64,000 nucleotides of DNA from Tahibacter amnicola. Its GTDB lineage: Bacteria > Pseudomonadota > Gammaproteobacteria > Xanthomonadales > Rhodanobacteraceae. The notes under the pieces were generated by a model that was not told where the DNA came from, ran no database searches, and worked only from the letters and a program-made list of their open reading frames with translations. Shown piece after piece: positions 35,503-44,401 of the stretch. Where the stretch lies: the NCBI RefSeq assembly GCF_025398735.1, contig NZ_CP104694.1, forward strand, positions 5,297,465-5,361,464, read 5' to 3'. The position numbers were made by a program, and so were the translations under genes. Numbering within the stretch: position 1 is the first letter of the stretch; each line of letters opens with the position of its first letter.

Positions 35503-36248
35503 CGGCTTGATCCCAGCAGGATGCGCCGGGCCGGCCGGCCGACGAGGTCGAGAAAGTTGTTGAATACGCGCTCGGCAGTGGCCTCCATCACGGCGGCCGC
35601 GCTCGCGGTGCGCGCGCGGATGGCCGCTTCGTCGTGCGGTAGCGAGGCCGCCAGCATGTCGTCGCGATAGCTCGGAATCGACAGCCATCGTTCGATCAAG
35701 GCGCGGTTGGCCTCCAGGTGAAACTGGAAACCGTACGCGTTCTGACCGTAGCGAAACGCCTGGTTGGCGCAGCTGGCGGTCTCGGCCAGGTGATGCGCAT
35801 CACGCGGCACCTCAAATGTATAGGAATGCCATTGGAACACCGGATGCACCGCCCCCAGCGGTGCGAGCACCGGATCGCTTCGGCCGGCTTCGGTGGTTTT
35901 CACGTCGTACCAGCCGATTTCCGTTTCGCGATGGCGTTGCACCGGTGCGCCCAGGACGTGGGCCAGCAGCTGCGCGCCCAGGCAGATGCCCAGCACGGGC
36001 TTGTTCTGGGCCAGGGCGGTTTCGATCGCGCGCAGCTCGGTTTTCAGGTGCGGGCGGCGCTCCTGATCCTCGACGTTCATCGGGCCACCCAGGACGACCA
36101 GGCCGCGGTAGCGGTCCAGGCACGGCTGCGCGTCGGGCTCGCGCTCGAAATTGACGAACTTGATGCGATGGCCGCGCTGCCGGATCAGGCGGTCGAGCGT
36201 ACCCAGCGGCTCGGCGGCGACATGCTGGAATACGAGAAGACGCGGCAT
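35499..36248 (-). CDS. Class I glutamine amidotransferase-like protein
   Basis: A 249-aa stand-alone GATase1 domain of the GMP-synthase-like group. The nucleophile elbow is GICLGAQLLA with Cys89, and the catalytic partners are His177 and Glu179 in FQFHLEA. The oxyanion strand VVLGGPMNVED is present. The family includes gamma-glutamyl hydrolases/transferases that act on small molecules; no synthetase partner is adjacent, so the acceptor is unknown. It ends convergently with murU, sharing four bases. Confidence 0.88.
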   Translation of the reverse strand: MPRLLVFQHVAAEPLGTLDRLIRQRGHRIKFVNFEREPDAQPCLDRYRGLVVLGGPMNVEDQERRPHLKTELRAIETALAQNKPVLGICLGAQLLAHVLGAPVQRHRETEIGWYDVKTTEAGRSDPVLAPLGAVHPVFQWHSYTFEVPRDAHHLAETASCANQAFRYGQNAYGFQFHLEANRALIERWLSIPSYRDDMLAASLPHDEAAIRARTASAAAVMEATAERVFNNFLDLVGRPARRILLGSSR

Positions 36249-36639
36249 GGCAGCTACAGGTGGATCGGAACGGCGTCGACTCTAACCCAGGCCGCTCCGG
36301 CCCGCAGCGCATATGGCGAAACAGCCGAAGGCGCCATATTCCCGCCCCGCCGCGGGATCGCGACGCAGGCAATCCTTTGACACTGTTATGATCCCGCGTC
36401 CCGCCCCTACCCTGCGCCCAGCCCAGGCACGCCTCGTCCAATGACGATTCGTTAGCTTGTCGACGGACAGGCCGGGCCGGGCCGATCCACGGGTGCGCGC
36501 CGCGACGCCGTCAATAAGGGATTGATGGCCACAGGGTGCGTGCGCCGCCCGCGGAAAACCCGCCCAGCCGGCGGGCAGCACTCATAACGACAACCCTGCC
36601 GTCCGCCTCACCGGTGGACCGTTTTCCACGAGGTCACCC
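36249..36639. other. Divergent intergenic region, amidotransferase / M13 peptidase
   Basis: 391 bp with no supported gene. It contains the perfect inverted repeat ATATGGCG (36311-36318) / CGCCATAT (36332-36339), a possible binding site between divergent promoters. A TTGACA at 36377-36382 is only four bases from TATGAT (36387-36392), so the two do not make a normal promoter. Confidence 0.5.
36311..36339. repeat. Perfect 8-bp inverted repeat
   Basis: ATATGGCG and CGCCATAT are separated by 13 bp, 63-91 bp upstream of the amidotransferase start. A candidate operator; the binding protein is unknown. Confidence 0.4.
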
Positions 36640-38694
36640 ATGAACCACCGTGCCATCAAACCGCTTGCCCTGGCGCTCGCGCTGACCTGCTTCGGTGCCC
36701 ATGCCAACGGCATCACGCCGACGCGGGGCATCGACGTGTCGCAGCTCAATGCGTCCGCCAAGCCTTGCGACGACTTCTTCGGCTACGTCAACGCCAACTG
36801 GCTCAAGGCGAACGCGATCCCCGGCGACCGCGCCACCTGGGGCAGCTTCGAGATCCTCGACGAGATGTCGATGGCGGCGACGCACGAGCTGGCCCAGTCC
36901 GCGGCCAAGAACCTCGCCACCGCCAAGCCGGAGTCGATGGAGTACAAGGTCGGTGCGTTCTACCAGAGCGGCATGGACGCGGATGCCGCCAACAAGGCCG
37001 GCATCACCCCGATCGCCGACTACCTCACGCGTATCGATGCGCTCAAGTCGCCCGCCGACATCGCCGCGTTCGTGCGCGACACGCACGTCCAGGGCCTGGG
37101 CCTGCTGTTCAATTTCGGCGGCGAAGCGGACTTCAAGAACTCCTCGATGGAAATTGCCTACGCGCTGCAGGGCGGGCTGGGCCTGCCCGAGCGCGCCTAT
37201 TACCTCGAGGACGGCAAGGACGGCAGCTACAAGAAGATCCGCGAGGCCTATGTCGCCCACATCGCCAGGACACTGGAGCTGGGCGGCGTAGAGAGTGCCG
37301 CGGCAAAGGCCCAGGCCGACAAGGTGCTGGCGTTCGAGAAGCGCCTGGCGGGAGTGTCGCTGGCACCGGTGGAAATGCGCTCGCCGGAGAACCAGTACAA
37401 CTACGTCACCCTCGATGCCGCGGCCGCCGCCAATCCGAACCTGGGCTGGAAGCAGCTGTTCACCGAGCTGAAGCTGGCCGACACGAAGGGTTTCTCCCTG
37501 TCGCAGCCGAAGTTCTTCGGTGAAGTCGACAAGATGCTCACCGACGTTCCGGCTGCCGACTGGCAGGCGTATCTGCGCTTCAAGATCATCGACGGCGCCG
37601 CTCCCTACCTCACCGACGCATTGGCCGAGGAATCGTTCAACTTCTACGGCCGCACGCTGCGCGGCCAGAAAGAAAACCAGCCGCGCTGGAAGCGCGTGAT
37701 GGAATCGATCGAGAACGGCATGGGCATGGGCCTGGGCCAGCTCTACGTCGCCAGGAACTTCCCCCCGGAAGCCAAGCAGCGCGCCCAGGCGCTGGTGGAC
37801 GACCTGCGCCAGGCGACCAAGACGCGCATCGAAAAGCTGGCCTGGATGAGCGAGGACACCAAGAAGAAGGCGCTGGAGAAGTGGAGCACCTTCACGCCGA
37901 AGATCGGCTATCCGGAAACCTGGCGCAGCTGGGACGGCCTGGTGATCAAGAGCGACAGCTACTTCGCCAATGTCGCAGCGTCGGCGAAGTTCAACCAGGA
38001 CTATGCCATGTCCAAGATCAACAAGCCGGTTGATCGCAAGGAATGGGGCATGACGCCGCAGACGGTGAATGCCTACTACAACCCGTTGCAGAACGAGATC
38101 GTGTTCCCGGCCGGCATCCTGCAGCCGCCCTTCTTTGACGCCAAGGCCGACGACGCCCTCAACTACGGCGGCATCGGCGCGGTCATCGGCCACGAAATGA
38201 TGCACGGCTATGACGACGAAGGCAGCAAGTTCGACGCCAAGGGCAACCTTTCGGACTGGTGGACAAAGGAAGATCGGGAAAAATTTGAATCCCGCACCGC
38301 CAAGCTGGTGCAGCAGTTCGACGACTACGTCGCGATCGACGGCCTGCACGTGAAAGGGCAGCTGACCCTGGGCGAAAACATCGCCGATCTGGGCGGCCTG
38401 AGCGTCGCGCACGATGCCTTCAAGCTGGCCCAGGCGCGCAAGGGCGAGGACGCCGGCAAGAAGATCGACAACCTGACGCCGGACCAGCGCTTCTTCGTCA
38501 ACTTCGCCCAGGTGTGGCGCCGCGCATTCCGCGACGAAGAGCTCAAGCGTCGTCTCAATGTCGATCCGCACGCCCCGGCGCAGTTCCGCGCCATCGGCGC
38601 GCCGTCGAACATGCCGGCCTTCGCACAGGCCTTCGAGTGCAAGACCGGTAGCGCCATGGTGCGTGACGAGCAGAAGCAGGTGAAGATCTGGTAA
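36640..38694 (+). CDS. Exported M13-family metallopeptidase (neprilysin/PepO-like)
   Basis: A 684-aa zinc endopeptidase predicted to be periplasmic. Residues 1-22 are a signal peptide. The N-terminal M13 domain begins KPCDDFFGYVNANWLKAN (41-58). The zinc site is HEMMH at 518-522, with the third ligand Glu579 in GENIADLGGL, and the substrate-binding NAYYNP (477-482) is present. The C-terminus ends VKIW. Length is typical for bacterial M13 enzymes. A ribosome site (GAGG) precedes the ATG, and a strong terminator follows the stop. Confidence 0.95.
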   Translation: MNHRAIKPLALALALTCFGAHANGITPTRGIDVSQLNASAKPCDDFFGYVNANWLKANAIPGDRATWGSFEILDEMSMAATHELAQSAAKNLATAKPESMEYKVGAFYQSGMDADAANKAGITPIADYLTRIDALKSPADIAAFVRDTHVQGLGLLFNFGGEADFKNSSMEIAYALQGGLGLPERAYYLEDGKDGSYKKIREAYVAHIARTLELGGVESAAAKAQADKVLAFEKRLAGVSLAPVEMRSPENQYNYVTLDAAAAANPNLGWKQLFTELKLADTKGFSLSQPKFFGEVDKMLTDVPAADWQAYLRFKIIDGAAPYLTDALAEESFNFYGRTLRGQKENQPRWKRVMESIENGMGMGLGQLYVARNFPPEAKQRAQALVDDLRQATKTRIEKLAWMSEDTKKKALEKWSTFTPKIGYPETWRSWDGLVIKSDSYFANVAASAKFNQDYAMSKINKPVDRKEWGMTPQTVNAYYNPLQNEIVFPAGILQPPFFDAKADDALNYGGIGAVIGHEMMHGYDDEGSKFDAKGNLSDWWTKEDREKFESRTAKLVQQFDDYVAIDGLHVKGQLTLGENIADLGGLSVAHDAFKLAQARKGEDAGKKIDNLTPDQRFFVNFAQVWRRAFRDEELKRRLNVDPHAPAQFRAIGAPSNMPAFAQAFECKTGSAMVRDEQKQVKIW

Positions 38695-38716
38695 CGGCCA
38701 GCTCGACGCAGTAACG

Positions 38717-38744
38717 AAAAGGGCGCCCGGAGGCGCCCTTTTTT
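38717..38744. terminator. Bidirectional intrinsic terminator
   Basis: GGGCGCC (38721-38727), loop CGGA, GGCGCCC (38732-38738) and a T6 run follow the M13 gene. An A4 run on the other side makes it work for the convergent DUF3060 gene as well. Confidence 0.88.
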
Positions 38745-38778
38745 GTGCCGCTGTTTCAGGTGGCAGCAGCGATCGCGA

Positions 38779-39156
38779 TCAGTGCGCTTCCACCGGTTTT
38801 TCCTGGGTGACGACATTGTTGCGGCCGGCGACTTTCGACGTGGCCTGGTTTCCCGGGCCAGTACCGTCGACCCAGGAGACCTGGTTGCCGTCGCCGTCGA
38901 CATTGATCTGCGAGACGCGGTTGATGCGAACCGTGTTGTTACCGCCCTTGATCGCGACGAGCGTGCACTCGCCGGTGACGGTCACTTCGTTCCCGGAGCC
39001 TACCAGGGACAGGCTTCCGGCTTCACCACAGTTGTGCGTGACAGCCTTGTTGTTGTTCTGCTCGATCTTGCCATCCGGATTATCGGACTGTGCAACCGAA
39101 GCCTGCGCGACCAGCAGACCCGCGAGCGCGAGGACGGAACAGGCGAACGTTTTCAT
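38779..39156 (-). CDS. DUF3060 exported small protein
   Basis: A 125-aa exported protein. Residues 1-22 are a signal peptide (VLALAGLLVAQASVAQS). The rest is a parallel-beta-helix-like repeat of short strands with VxGxxNxVxV pattern (SLVGSGNEVTVTGECTLVAI, KGGNNTVRINRVSQINVDGD), as in DUF3060. The two cysteines near residues 43 and 64 could pair. The ATG at 39156 has GAGGTG close upstream. It is convergent with the M13 gene. Function unknown. Confidence 0.85.
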   Translation of the reverse strand: MKTFACSVLALAGLLVAQASVAQSDNPDGKIEQNNNKAVTHNCGEAGSLSLVGSGNEVTVTGECTLVAIKGGNNTVRINRVSQINVDGDGNQVSWVDGTGPGNQATSKVAGRNNVVTQEKPVEAH

Positions 39157-39184
39157 GGGCACCTCACGTGATTTCCCGGCAAGG

Positions 39185-39190
39185 ATTATA
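39185..39190 (-). promoter_or_regulatory. Candidate -10 of the DUF3060 gene
   Basis: A perfect TATAAT on the minus strand 28 bases upstream of the ATG. A TTGCCG lies 15 bp further upstream, shorter than the ideal spacing. Confidence 0.4.
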
Positions 39191-39509
39191 GATAGGCCTG
39201 ACAGACGGCAATGCGGCCTGTGTCGCGCCAGAGGGCCGGGCGGCGCATTTGAACCGCCCGGCGGCGGCACAGCCAGTGTGACCTGCGGTAGCGCTGTCGC
39301 ACGATCGTGCAGCGCCTGGAGCCGTTCCAGGTACGCTCTGAGGCACGCGGCCTTGCGATTGGAGTGCAGCCAACGCACAGGCTTTGCTCGACAGCACCCG
39401 CGCTACGGCGCCAGTCATGTGCTGGCCGGTCCGGCTCGCCATCCGGAAGCCTGGGATAGTTAAGTGGGATAAAACGACCCGATTCACGCGTCTCAGCGCG
39501 CCAGAAACG

Positions 39510-39535
39510 AAAAAGGCAGCCGGTAAGGGCTGCCT
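39510..39535 (-). terminator. Intrinsic terminator of tRNA-Val
   Basis: Read on the minus strand, GGCAGCC, a six-base loop and GGCTGCC are followed by T5. It lies 17 bases after the tRNA 3' end. Confidence 0.85.
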
Positions 39536-39551
39536 AAGTCGTTGTTCTAAT

Positions 39552-39626
39552 TGGTGGGCGGTACAGGGTTTGAACCTGTGACCCCTGCCGTGTGAAAGCA
39601 GTGCTCTACCGCTGAGCTAACCGCCC
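39552..39626 (-). tRNA. tRNA-Val (anticodon CAC)
   Basis: Minus-strand cloverleaf of 75 nt including an encoded CCA. The acceptor stem GGGCGGT pairs with ACCGCCC, the D-arm has AGCTCAGCGGTAGAGC, the anticodon loop is TTCACAC giving CAC, and the T-arm is ACAGGTTCAAACCCTGT. It reads GUG codons. Confidence 0.95.
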
Positions 39627-39703
39627 GAAATGGGACGCGGATTCTAGCCAGTGAGGCTTATCGGGTCAACCATGGTTGACGCGAACAACCCGCTTCCCAA
39701 ACG

Positions 39704-39724
39704 AAAAACCCGGCCAGGGCCGGG
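39704..39724 (-). terminator. Intrinsic terminator of tRNA-Thr
   Basis: On the minus strand, CCCGGCC and GGCCGGG form a GC stem followed by T5, 22 bases after the tRNA-Thr 3' end. Confidence 0.82.
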
Positions 39725-39745
39725 CTCTGCGTGAAACGTCTCCGA

Positions 39746-39821
<76 letters not shown>

Positions 39822-39888
39822 GTCACGGGAGGGCGCGGAGTATAGAGGGTGTAGCCCCTTCCCGCAACAATCCGCCGATTGGATCAGC

Positions 39889-40308
39889 TTACCAGCACGA
39901 GCCGTTGGTAGACGTCTTTTCGGAAGCCTTGGCGCCCATATTGGTGATCGACAGCCAGCCGCAATCGTCGCTGGCCTGCGCATCCTTCGGCGTCACCGTG
40001 ACGGTGAAGCTCTGGCCGTCGGCAGCCACTGCGACAGCGCCGTCGTAGTAGTTGCGCTCGGAACTGAGCGCACCGCCGGTGAAGCCCAGGCCGCCGGCGC
40101 CCAGCGTCGGCGTGTAGCGATTGAAGTTGGTATAGAACCGTTCTTCGGCCTGCACGATACGCATCGCGAACTCGCGGCCGTCCGCGCGACGCGCACGGAA
40201 GCTGTAGCGCCCGTAGGCCGAGATGGCGATAGCGGCGAGGATGCTGATGATCAGCACGACCACCACGACCTCGATCAGGGTGAAGCCTTTGCTCTTCTTT
40301 GTATACAT
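39889..40308 (-). CDS. pilE: Type IV minor pilin PilE
   Basis: A 139-aa prepilin, last gene of the minor pilin operon. The class III leader MYTKKSKG is followed by the processing site G|FTLIEV with Glu5, then a hydrophobic helix (VVVVLIISILAAIAISAYG). Two cysteines near the C-terminus (about 114 and 138) would close the D-loop. The ATG at 40308 has AGGTGG close upstream and gives the short leader expected by PilD. The 157-bp gap from pilY1 contains a strong hairpin. Confidence 0.92.
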   Translation of the reverse strand: MYTKKSKGFTLIEVVVVVLIISILAAIAISAYGRYSFRARRADGREFAMRIVQAEERFYTNFNRYTPTLGAGGLGFTGGALSSERNYYDGAVAVAADGQSFTVTVTPKDAQASDDCGWLSITNMGAKASEKTSTNGSCW

Positions 40309-40426
40309 CGCACCCACCTGTACCTGTTGCTGATGTCGGATTTCGCCGCGGCGATCCCGTCGACGATTGCCTGTTCGATCTTACCGACCGCCTCTGTCCG
40401 CTACACCGAATCCGGTCACAGCAAAC

Positions 40427-40458
40427 GACGAAGGCAGGGCCTGCGCCCTGCCTTCGTC
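40427..40458. terminator. Strong hairpin between pilY1 and pilE
   Basis: GACGAAGGCAGGGC (40427-40440) and GCCCTGCCTTCGTC (40445-40458) make a perfect 14-bp stem with a four-base loop, eight bases after the pilY1 stop. On the minus strand it is followed only by GTTTG, so termination would be partial; it could also protect the upstream mRNA. Confidence 0.6.
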
Positions 40459-40465
40459 CAGCCGA

Positions 40466-43400
40466 TCAGTCTTCGCCCAGCAGGCTGCGCCATGAGCCGC
40501 GATGCCAGGGTTCGGACGGGAACGAGATGGCGCTTTCGTCAACGTCCGGGGTGAGCGGGTCATCGGCAATCAGCTGATCCTTCGGGAAACCCGGGATGAA
40601 CAGATTGCCGCCGCCGATGTGATCCATGAGCGTCGGAGTGCCGCTGGTCGGAATTGCATTGCCTGCCTTGTCGTCCGCAATGAAGTAACCGACATGGCCG
40701 TCGAGCGGGCTGGGTTTGTCGCCAATCAGGATCGGCGAGGTTGCGCCGGCGCCGCCGGTTGACGGGTCCACCACAATCACGCTGCCCGACCGACCCGGGT
40801 TGCACGGATCGTCACCTTTGGGCAACAGGGTCGTCAGCAAAGCCTTCTGAAGGCCCTCCAACCGCACCGCATTCACGACCACGCGCTCGCCAGGACGCAC
40901 ATCCAGGGGAATCCGCCAACCGCGCTTCTCCTTCGGTACTGGTTCGGACGTCAGGACCAGACGATCGCCGGCAGACGATGTGAGCTTTTGGTCGACGATC
41001 TCGGACGGGACAACCGGGAATTTCGGCGCATTCACGCCCGACGGCGACGACGGTGGATCTTTCACATCAAACCAGGTTTCGCGAATGCCGAAGAACGCCT
41101 GGGTCGAAACACCCGCGGTATAGCGATCCTCGTCACCCAGGTATTTGCCGGTACCAAAAACCCATACGCGCTTCGTCCTGTCAGCTTGCGGGTCAGCCAT
41201 CAGGATCGGCAAGGTCGTGATCGGCATTTTCCCGACGCCACCGCTGGACGGATAGCTGTACGTGGAGAACATGAGCTGGGCGCTCCACTTCGACGGGTCC
41301 GCGTCCGAGAAATCGAAGCGCCACAGATTGCCGGCCAGGTCGCCGGCCACCGCATAGTCGTCGAGCTGATCTTTCTCACTGAGTTCATTGGAGCCCGACG
41401 ATGCAACCGCTGGCGTCGAGAGACCGTAGCTGACGACGCCCGGCGTCGTATGGATTTCCGCGATCTTCGAACCGGTTTCCATATCCACGACATAGAGCGT
41501 CGACTGGTTACGCTTGGCACCGTCCGAATTGGACAAGGGATCCTGTACGTCCTTCGGGAAATACCCGCTGGAAATCACCACGACCCATTTGTTCTGGTAC
41601 TTGATACGCGCGGTATTGGCGGAGGCGTAGGTGTAGCCCAGATACTTGAACTCCTCGGAGTCACCGTTGATTTCCCACAGGACCCGGCTCTTTGCGTCCC
41701 CTTCGCCCGTCGAAACCGGATCGGTGACGTCCAGGGCGAAAACGCCACGGCCACCCATGCGCATCGACTGGACAAGCACGGTTCTCCACGCCTTGCTACC
41801 GCCGGTCATCGGTGTGCTCACAAAGGCGTCCGCGGTAATCGCCGTGTCATCGACCCCCGGAATCAAGGTCGTGAGATTTCGCTGCGTCGACTTGGTAGCG
41901 CGGCCATTGAGCAAGCTCGTGTTCGGCATATAGGCCCACAACTCCTTGCCGGTCGACGCATCGAGCGCGTGCAGCATGCCGCCCTGGTTGGAGCCGACAT
42001 AGACCGTCGGCAACCGCTTGTCTGCCACTTTGTGGAAGTCACTGAGCCTCTGGCCCGCCTCGGCAGCAGCCAGTTCCGGCGATCCAGCCGGCCACAGCAT
42101 GTCTTCCAGGTCCGTCTCACCTGCTGCCAGGTAACGCGGCCGCGAATTGATGACCGCACCCATCACCGACGTGCGCTTACGCATCAGGGGATCCGTGTTT
42201 TCCTGGACGCGTGAACCGCGCAGATAGTTGAGGCGCGCTTCGCCGGCCGCGTCAGCCAAGCCGGTCGCCGGATCTTTGCCCAACGCCGCGCGCTGCGCCG
42301 CATTCAGTTGCGCCCAGCGGAACGGGATGCCGGAGCTAGCCCCGCCCGTTGAGGTGATGATGTTACGGGCATTCGGATCATGCGGAGCGCCGACATTGCT
42401 ATTGGTTTCCGGGCAGAGGCCGCCCGTCAACAGGCATGCGGCGTCCCATTTCCGCGTGCTGGAAACGGCACCGGAGGTTGGATCGAAGCCCACGCGCAAC
42501 AGATAACCGGACCAATCCGAACTGTCATACCCGCCGGAGTAACCTTGGGTCGTGGGGGCTGAGATCGACAGCGTCGCCGAGACTGCCGTCGACGAGCTGC
42601 GACGGGACAGGATGTTGTTGATGATTTCCGTCAGACGCTCAACCAGCTGGTTCGGATTGGAGGCCGAGAAATAGGAGCCGCGACTGTTGATAGCCGCATG
42701 CCACATGTCATCGACGGCCGAGGGCTTGTCACGCACCGGCATCGGCCAGAACTTCGTCCCGCCGGACTTGCGCAGTTCCGAATAGTCTTCCGGGAAGCGC
42801 AGCGTGCCGTCGATGCCCAGGGCAATCATGAACTGCACCACGTGCTGCCAGTTCGCCGGATCATTGGCAGGGTTGAAGAAAATCACCTTGTTCTTGAGCG
42901 GATCCTGTCCGACGGCCAGCTCGCCCGTGCCGTCCAGGTTGGTCGACTTGTCGCCGATGTAGCGACCGACATTGTTTGCCAGGTCCGGACGCAGATCCTT
43001 CGCCCAGTAGTGGAAACCGATGTTTGCCAGGGAGAGCTTTTCGTCGCCGCCGCGCGTATCCCAGTAGACACGGGTTTCCGCATCGGTCGGGCTGTATTCG
43101 AACGGCTGCGGCTTGCCTTCCGGATCGAGCGGCAGGCCACCGGGTATGGCCTTGTTCGGCACGACCGTGGGTGCCGGGGTGACGTTGCTATCGGTTCCGT
43201 TCCAGTAACCGTCCGTCACCAGAACATGGAAGTTCTGCCTACAGGACAGTTCCTTGCCCGGTACGGTATTCGAACCGGGCTGGTAGAACGGGTTGGTCAG
43301 GCCCATCACGCCCTGGCCGCCGGAGAAGAACTCCGACGCGCGCACCGTGGCTTCGCGATCCGGCGTGCCGTTATATACGCCGACGTTGTAGATGAAGTTG

Positions 43401-44380
43401 AAGAAATTCGTACGCCAGTTGTTAGCCGCCGAATTACCGGTCGTATTGGTATCGGTCAGACTGGTGATGATGCTGGTGTTCTTGGCAATCGACGTTGCCC
43501 AGGGGCGGTCATTGGCTTTTGGCCAGATGGTCTGCCAGGCCACGCGCACGTTCGCGCCCATCGCGCCAAACACGCGCGACAGTGCCGAACGCGCCGACAG
43601 GCTGCGCGTGCGGTAGTACGCGTACCAGTTTGCAAAGTTCTGGTACTGGTCCGTGGGAACGGCCACCGCCTCCCAGTTGGATTCCTTGTAAAGGATGCTG
43701 GTATCGATGCTGCCGTCGGCCTTGATGAAGTTCGGCGCCGATGCCTTGTACTTGTAATAGTAGGGCCCGCCACTCGCAAACGGATTGACCTTGTTGTAAT
43801 TGTGATTACCGCCAAGGCCGCACTTCCACCGATTGTCGGTATTACCCGGCGGGTCCGTTCCCATCAGGTTGGTACGTCCCAGATCGTTCGCTTCTTTCGG
43901 CGTATCCGGGTTATTGGCCCACTCGGCGGCGGTCGGCGTGCCGTGACCAGGCTCGTTGGCGTTGATACCGTCCTGCCAGACCGACTTCAGGGTGGCATCG
44001 GCGTCCGGAAAGGCCGTTCCGTCACTGAAGCTCGCCGGCCGGTACGTGATGTTCGGGTTGTAGTACACGCCGTTCATCACACGCGAACGCGGATTGGCCT
44101 TGTCCGTCACACCGGGATCGATGACGCCCGCGCACATCCAGGGCCCGTTCCAGCCGGTGCTGGGAGAACCCGGGGGAAGATCGCCCTGGGCGTTCCAGGC
44201 CATCGAGCCTGAATCGTCGAAGGAAACGACCAGGTTGGGGTCTACGGAGGCCGTGACATCCAGCGGTGCCGGCGCCAGGTCGACCGTGCCGGACCAGGCC
44301 GGTGCCGAGAGGGACGCGAGAAGCGCCAGCGTAGAGGAGCTGCCGATCACGCGCCAATGGAAAAATCGTTTAGTAAGCAT
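40466..44380 (-). CDS. pilY1: Type IV pilus tip/adhesin protein PilY1
   Basis: A 1304-aa exported protein that caps and stabilises type IV pili and can act in adhesion and surface sensing. Residues 1-30 are a signal peptide. A vWA-like MIDAS, DxSxS, is at 55-59 (FDDSGSM). The C-terminal half is the PilY1 beta-propeller with KRLPTVYVGSNQGGMLHALD, GKELWAYMP, GSKAWRTVLVQSMRMGGRGV and DDYAVAGDLAGNLWRFDFSD blades. Length is in the range for PilY1 (about 1000-1300). It follows pilX by 21 bp and precedes pilE. No clear EF-hand-like calcium loop could be confirmed by eye. Confidence 0.93.
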   Translation of the reverse strand: MLTKRFFHWRVIGSSSTLALLASLSAPAWSGTVDLAPAPLDVTASVDPNLVVSFDDSGSMAWNAQGDLPPGSPSTGWNGPWMCAGVIDPGVTDKANPRSRVMNGVYYNPNITYRPASFSDGTAFPDADATLKSVWQDGINANEPGHGTPTAAEWANNPDTPKEANDLGRTNLMGTDPPGNTDNRWKCGLGGNHNYNKVNPFASGGPYYYKYKASAPNFIKADGSIDTSILYKESNWEAVAVPTDQYQNFANWYAYYRTRSLSARSALSRVFGAMGANVRVAWQTIWPKANDRPWATSIAKNTSIITSLTDTNTTGNSAANNWRTNFFNFIYNVGVYNGTPDREATVRASEFFSGGQGVMGLTNPFYQPGSNTVPGKELSCRQNFHVLVTDGYWNGTDSNVTPAPTVVPNKAIPGGLPLDPEGKPQPFEYSPTDAETRVYWDTRGGDEKLSLANIGFHYWAKDLRPDLANNVGRYIGDKSTNLDGTGELAVGQDPLKNKVIFFNPANDPANWQHVVQFMIALGIDGTLRFPEDYSELRKSGGTKFWPMPVRDKPSAVDDMWHAAINSRGSYFSASNPNQLVERLTEIINNILSRRSSSTAVSATLSISAPTTQGYSGGYDSSDWSGYLLRVGFDPTSGAVSSTRKWDAACLLTGGLCPETNSNVGAPHDPNARNIITSTGGASSGIPFRWAQLNAAQRAALGKDPATGLADAAGEARLNYLRGSRVQENTDPLMRKRTSVMGAVINSRPRYLAAGETDLEDMLWPAGSPELAAAEAGQRLSDFHKVADKRLPTVYVGSNQGGMLHALDASTGKELWAYMPNTSLLNGRATKSTQRNLTTLIPGVDDTAITADAFVSTPMTGGSKAWRTVLVQSMRMGGRGVFALDVTDPVSTGEGDAKSRVLWEINGDSEEFKYLGYTYASANTARIKYQNKWVVVISSGYFPKDVQDPLSNSDGAKRNQSTLYVVDMETGSKIAEIHTTPGVVSYGLSTPAVASSGSNELSEKDQLDDYAVAGDLAGNLWRFDFSDADPSKWSAQLMFSTYSYPSSGGVGKMPITTLPILMADPQADRTKRVWVFGTGKYLGDEDRYTAGVSTQAFFGIRETWFDVKDPPSSPSGVNAPKFPVVPSEIVDQKLTSSAGDRLVLTSEPVPKEKRGWRIPLDVRPGERVVVNAVRLEGLQKALLTTLLPKGDDPCNPGRSGSVIVVDPSTGGAGATSPILIGDKPSPLDGHVGYFIADDKAGNAIPTSGTPTLMDHIGGGNLFIPGFPKDQLIADDPLTPDVDESAISFPSEPWHRGSWRSLLGED

Positions 44381-44401
44381 AGGAACCCTGCTCCGCTGAC
44401 G

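Larger units (their letters stand above)
39157..39551. other. Intergenic region between the DUF3060 gene and tRNA-Val
   Basis: 395 bp without a supported gene. It holds the DUF3060 promoter candidate, a perfect 9+9 hairpin (GCCGGGCGG at 39235-39243 with CCGCCCGGC at 39254-39262, 10-base loop) and the terminator of tRNA-Val. Confidence 0.5.

Noticed and set aside
36377-36392. TTGACA and TATGAT upstream of the M13 gene as a promoter
   Set aside because: They are only four bases apart; sigma-70 needs about 17.
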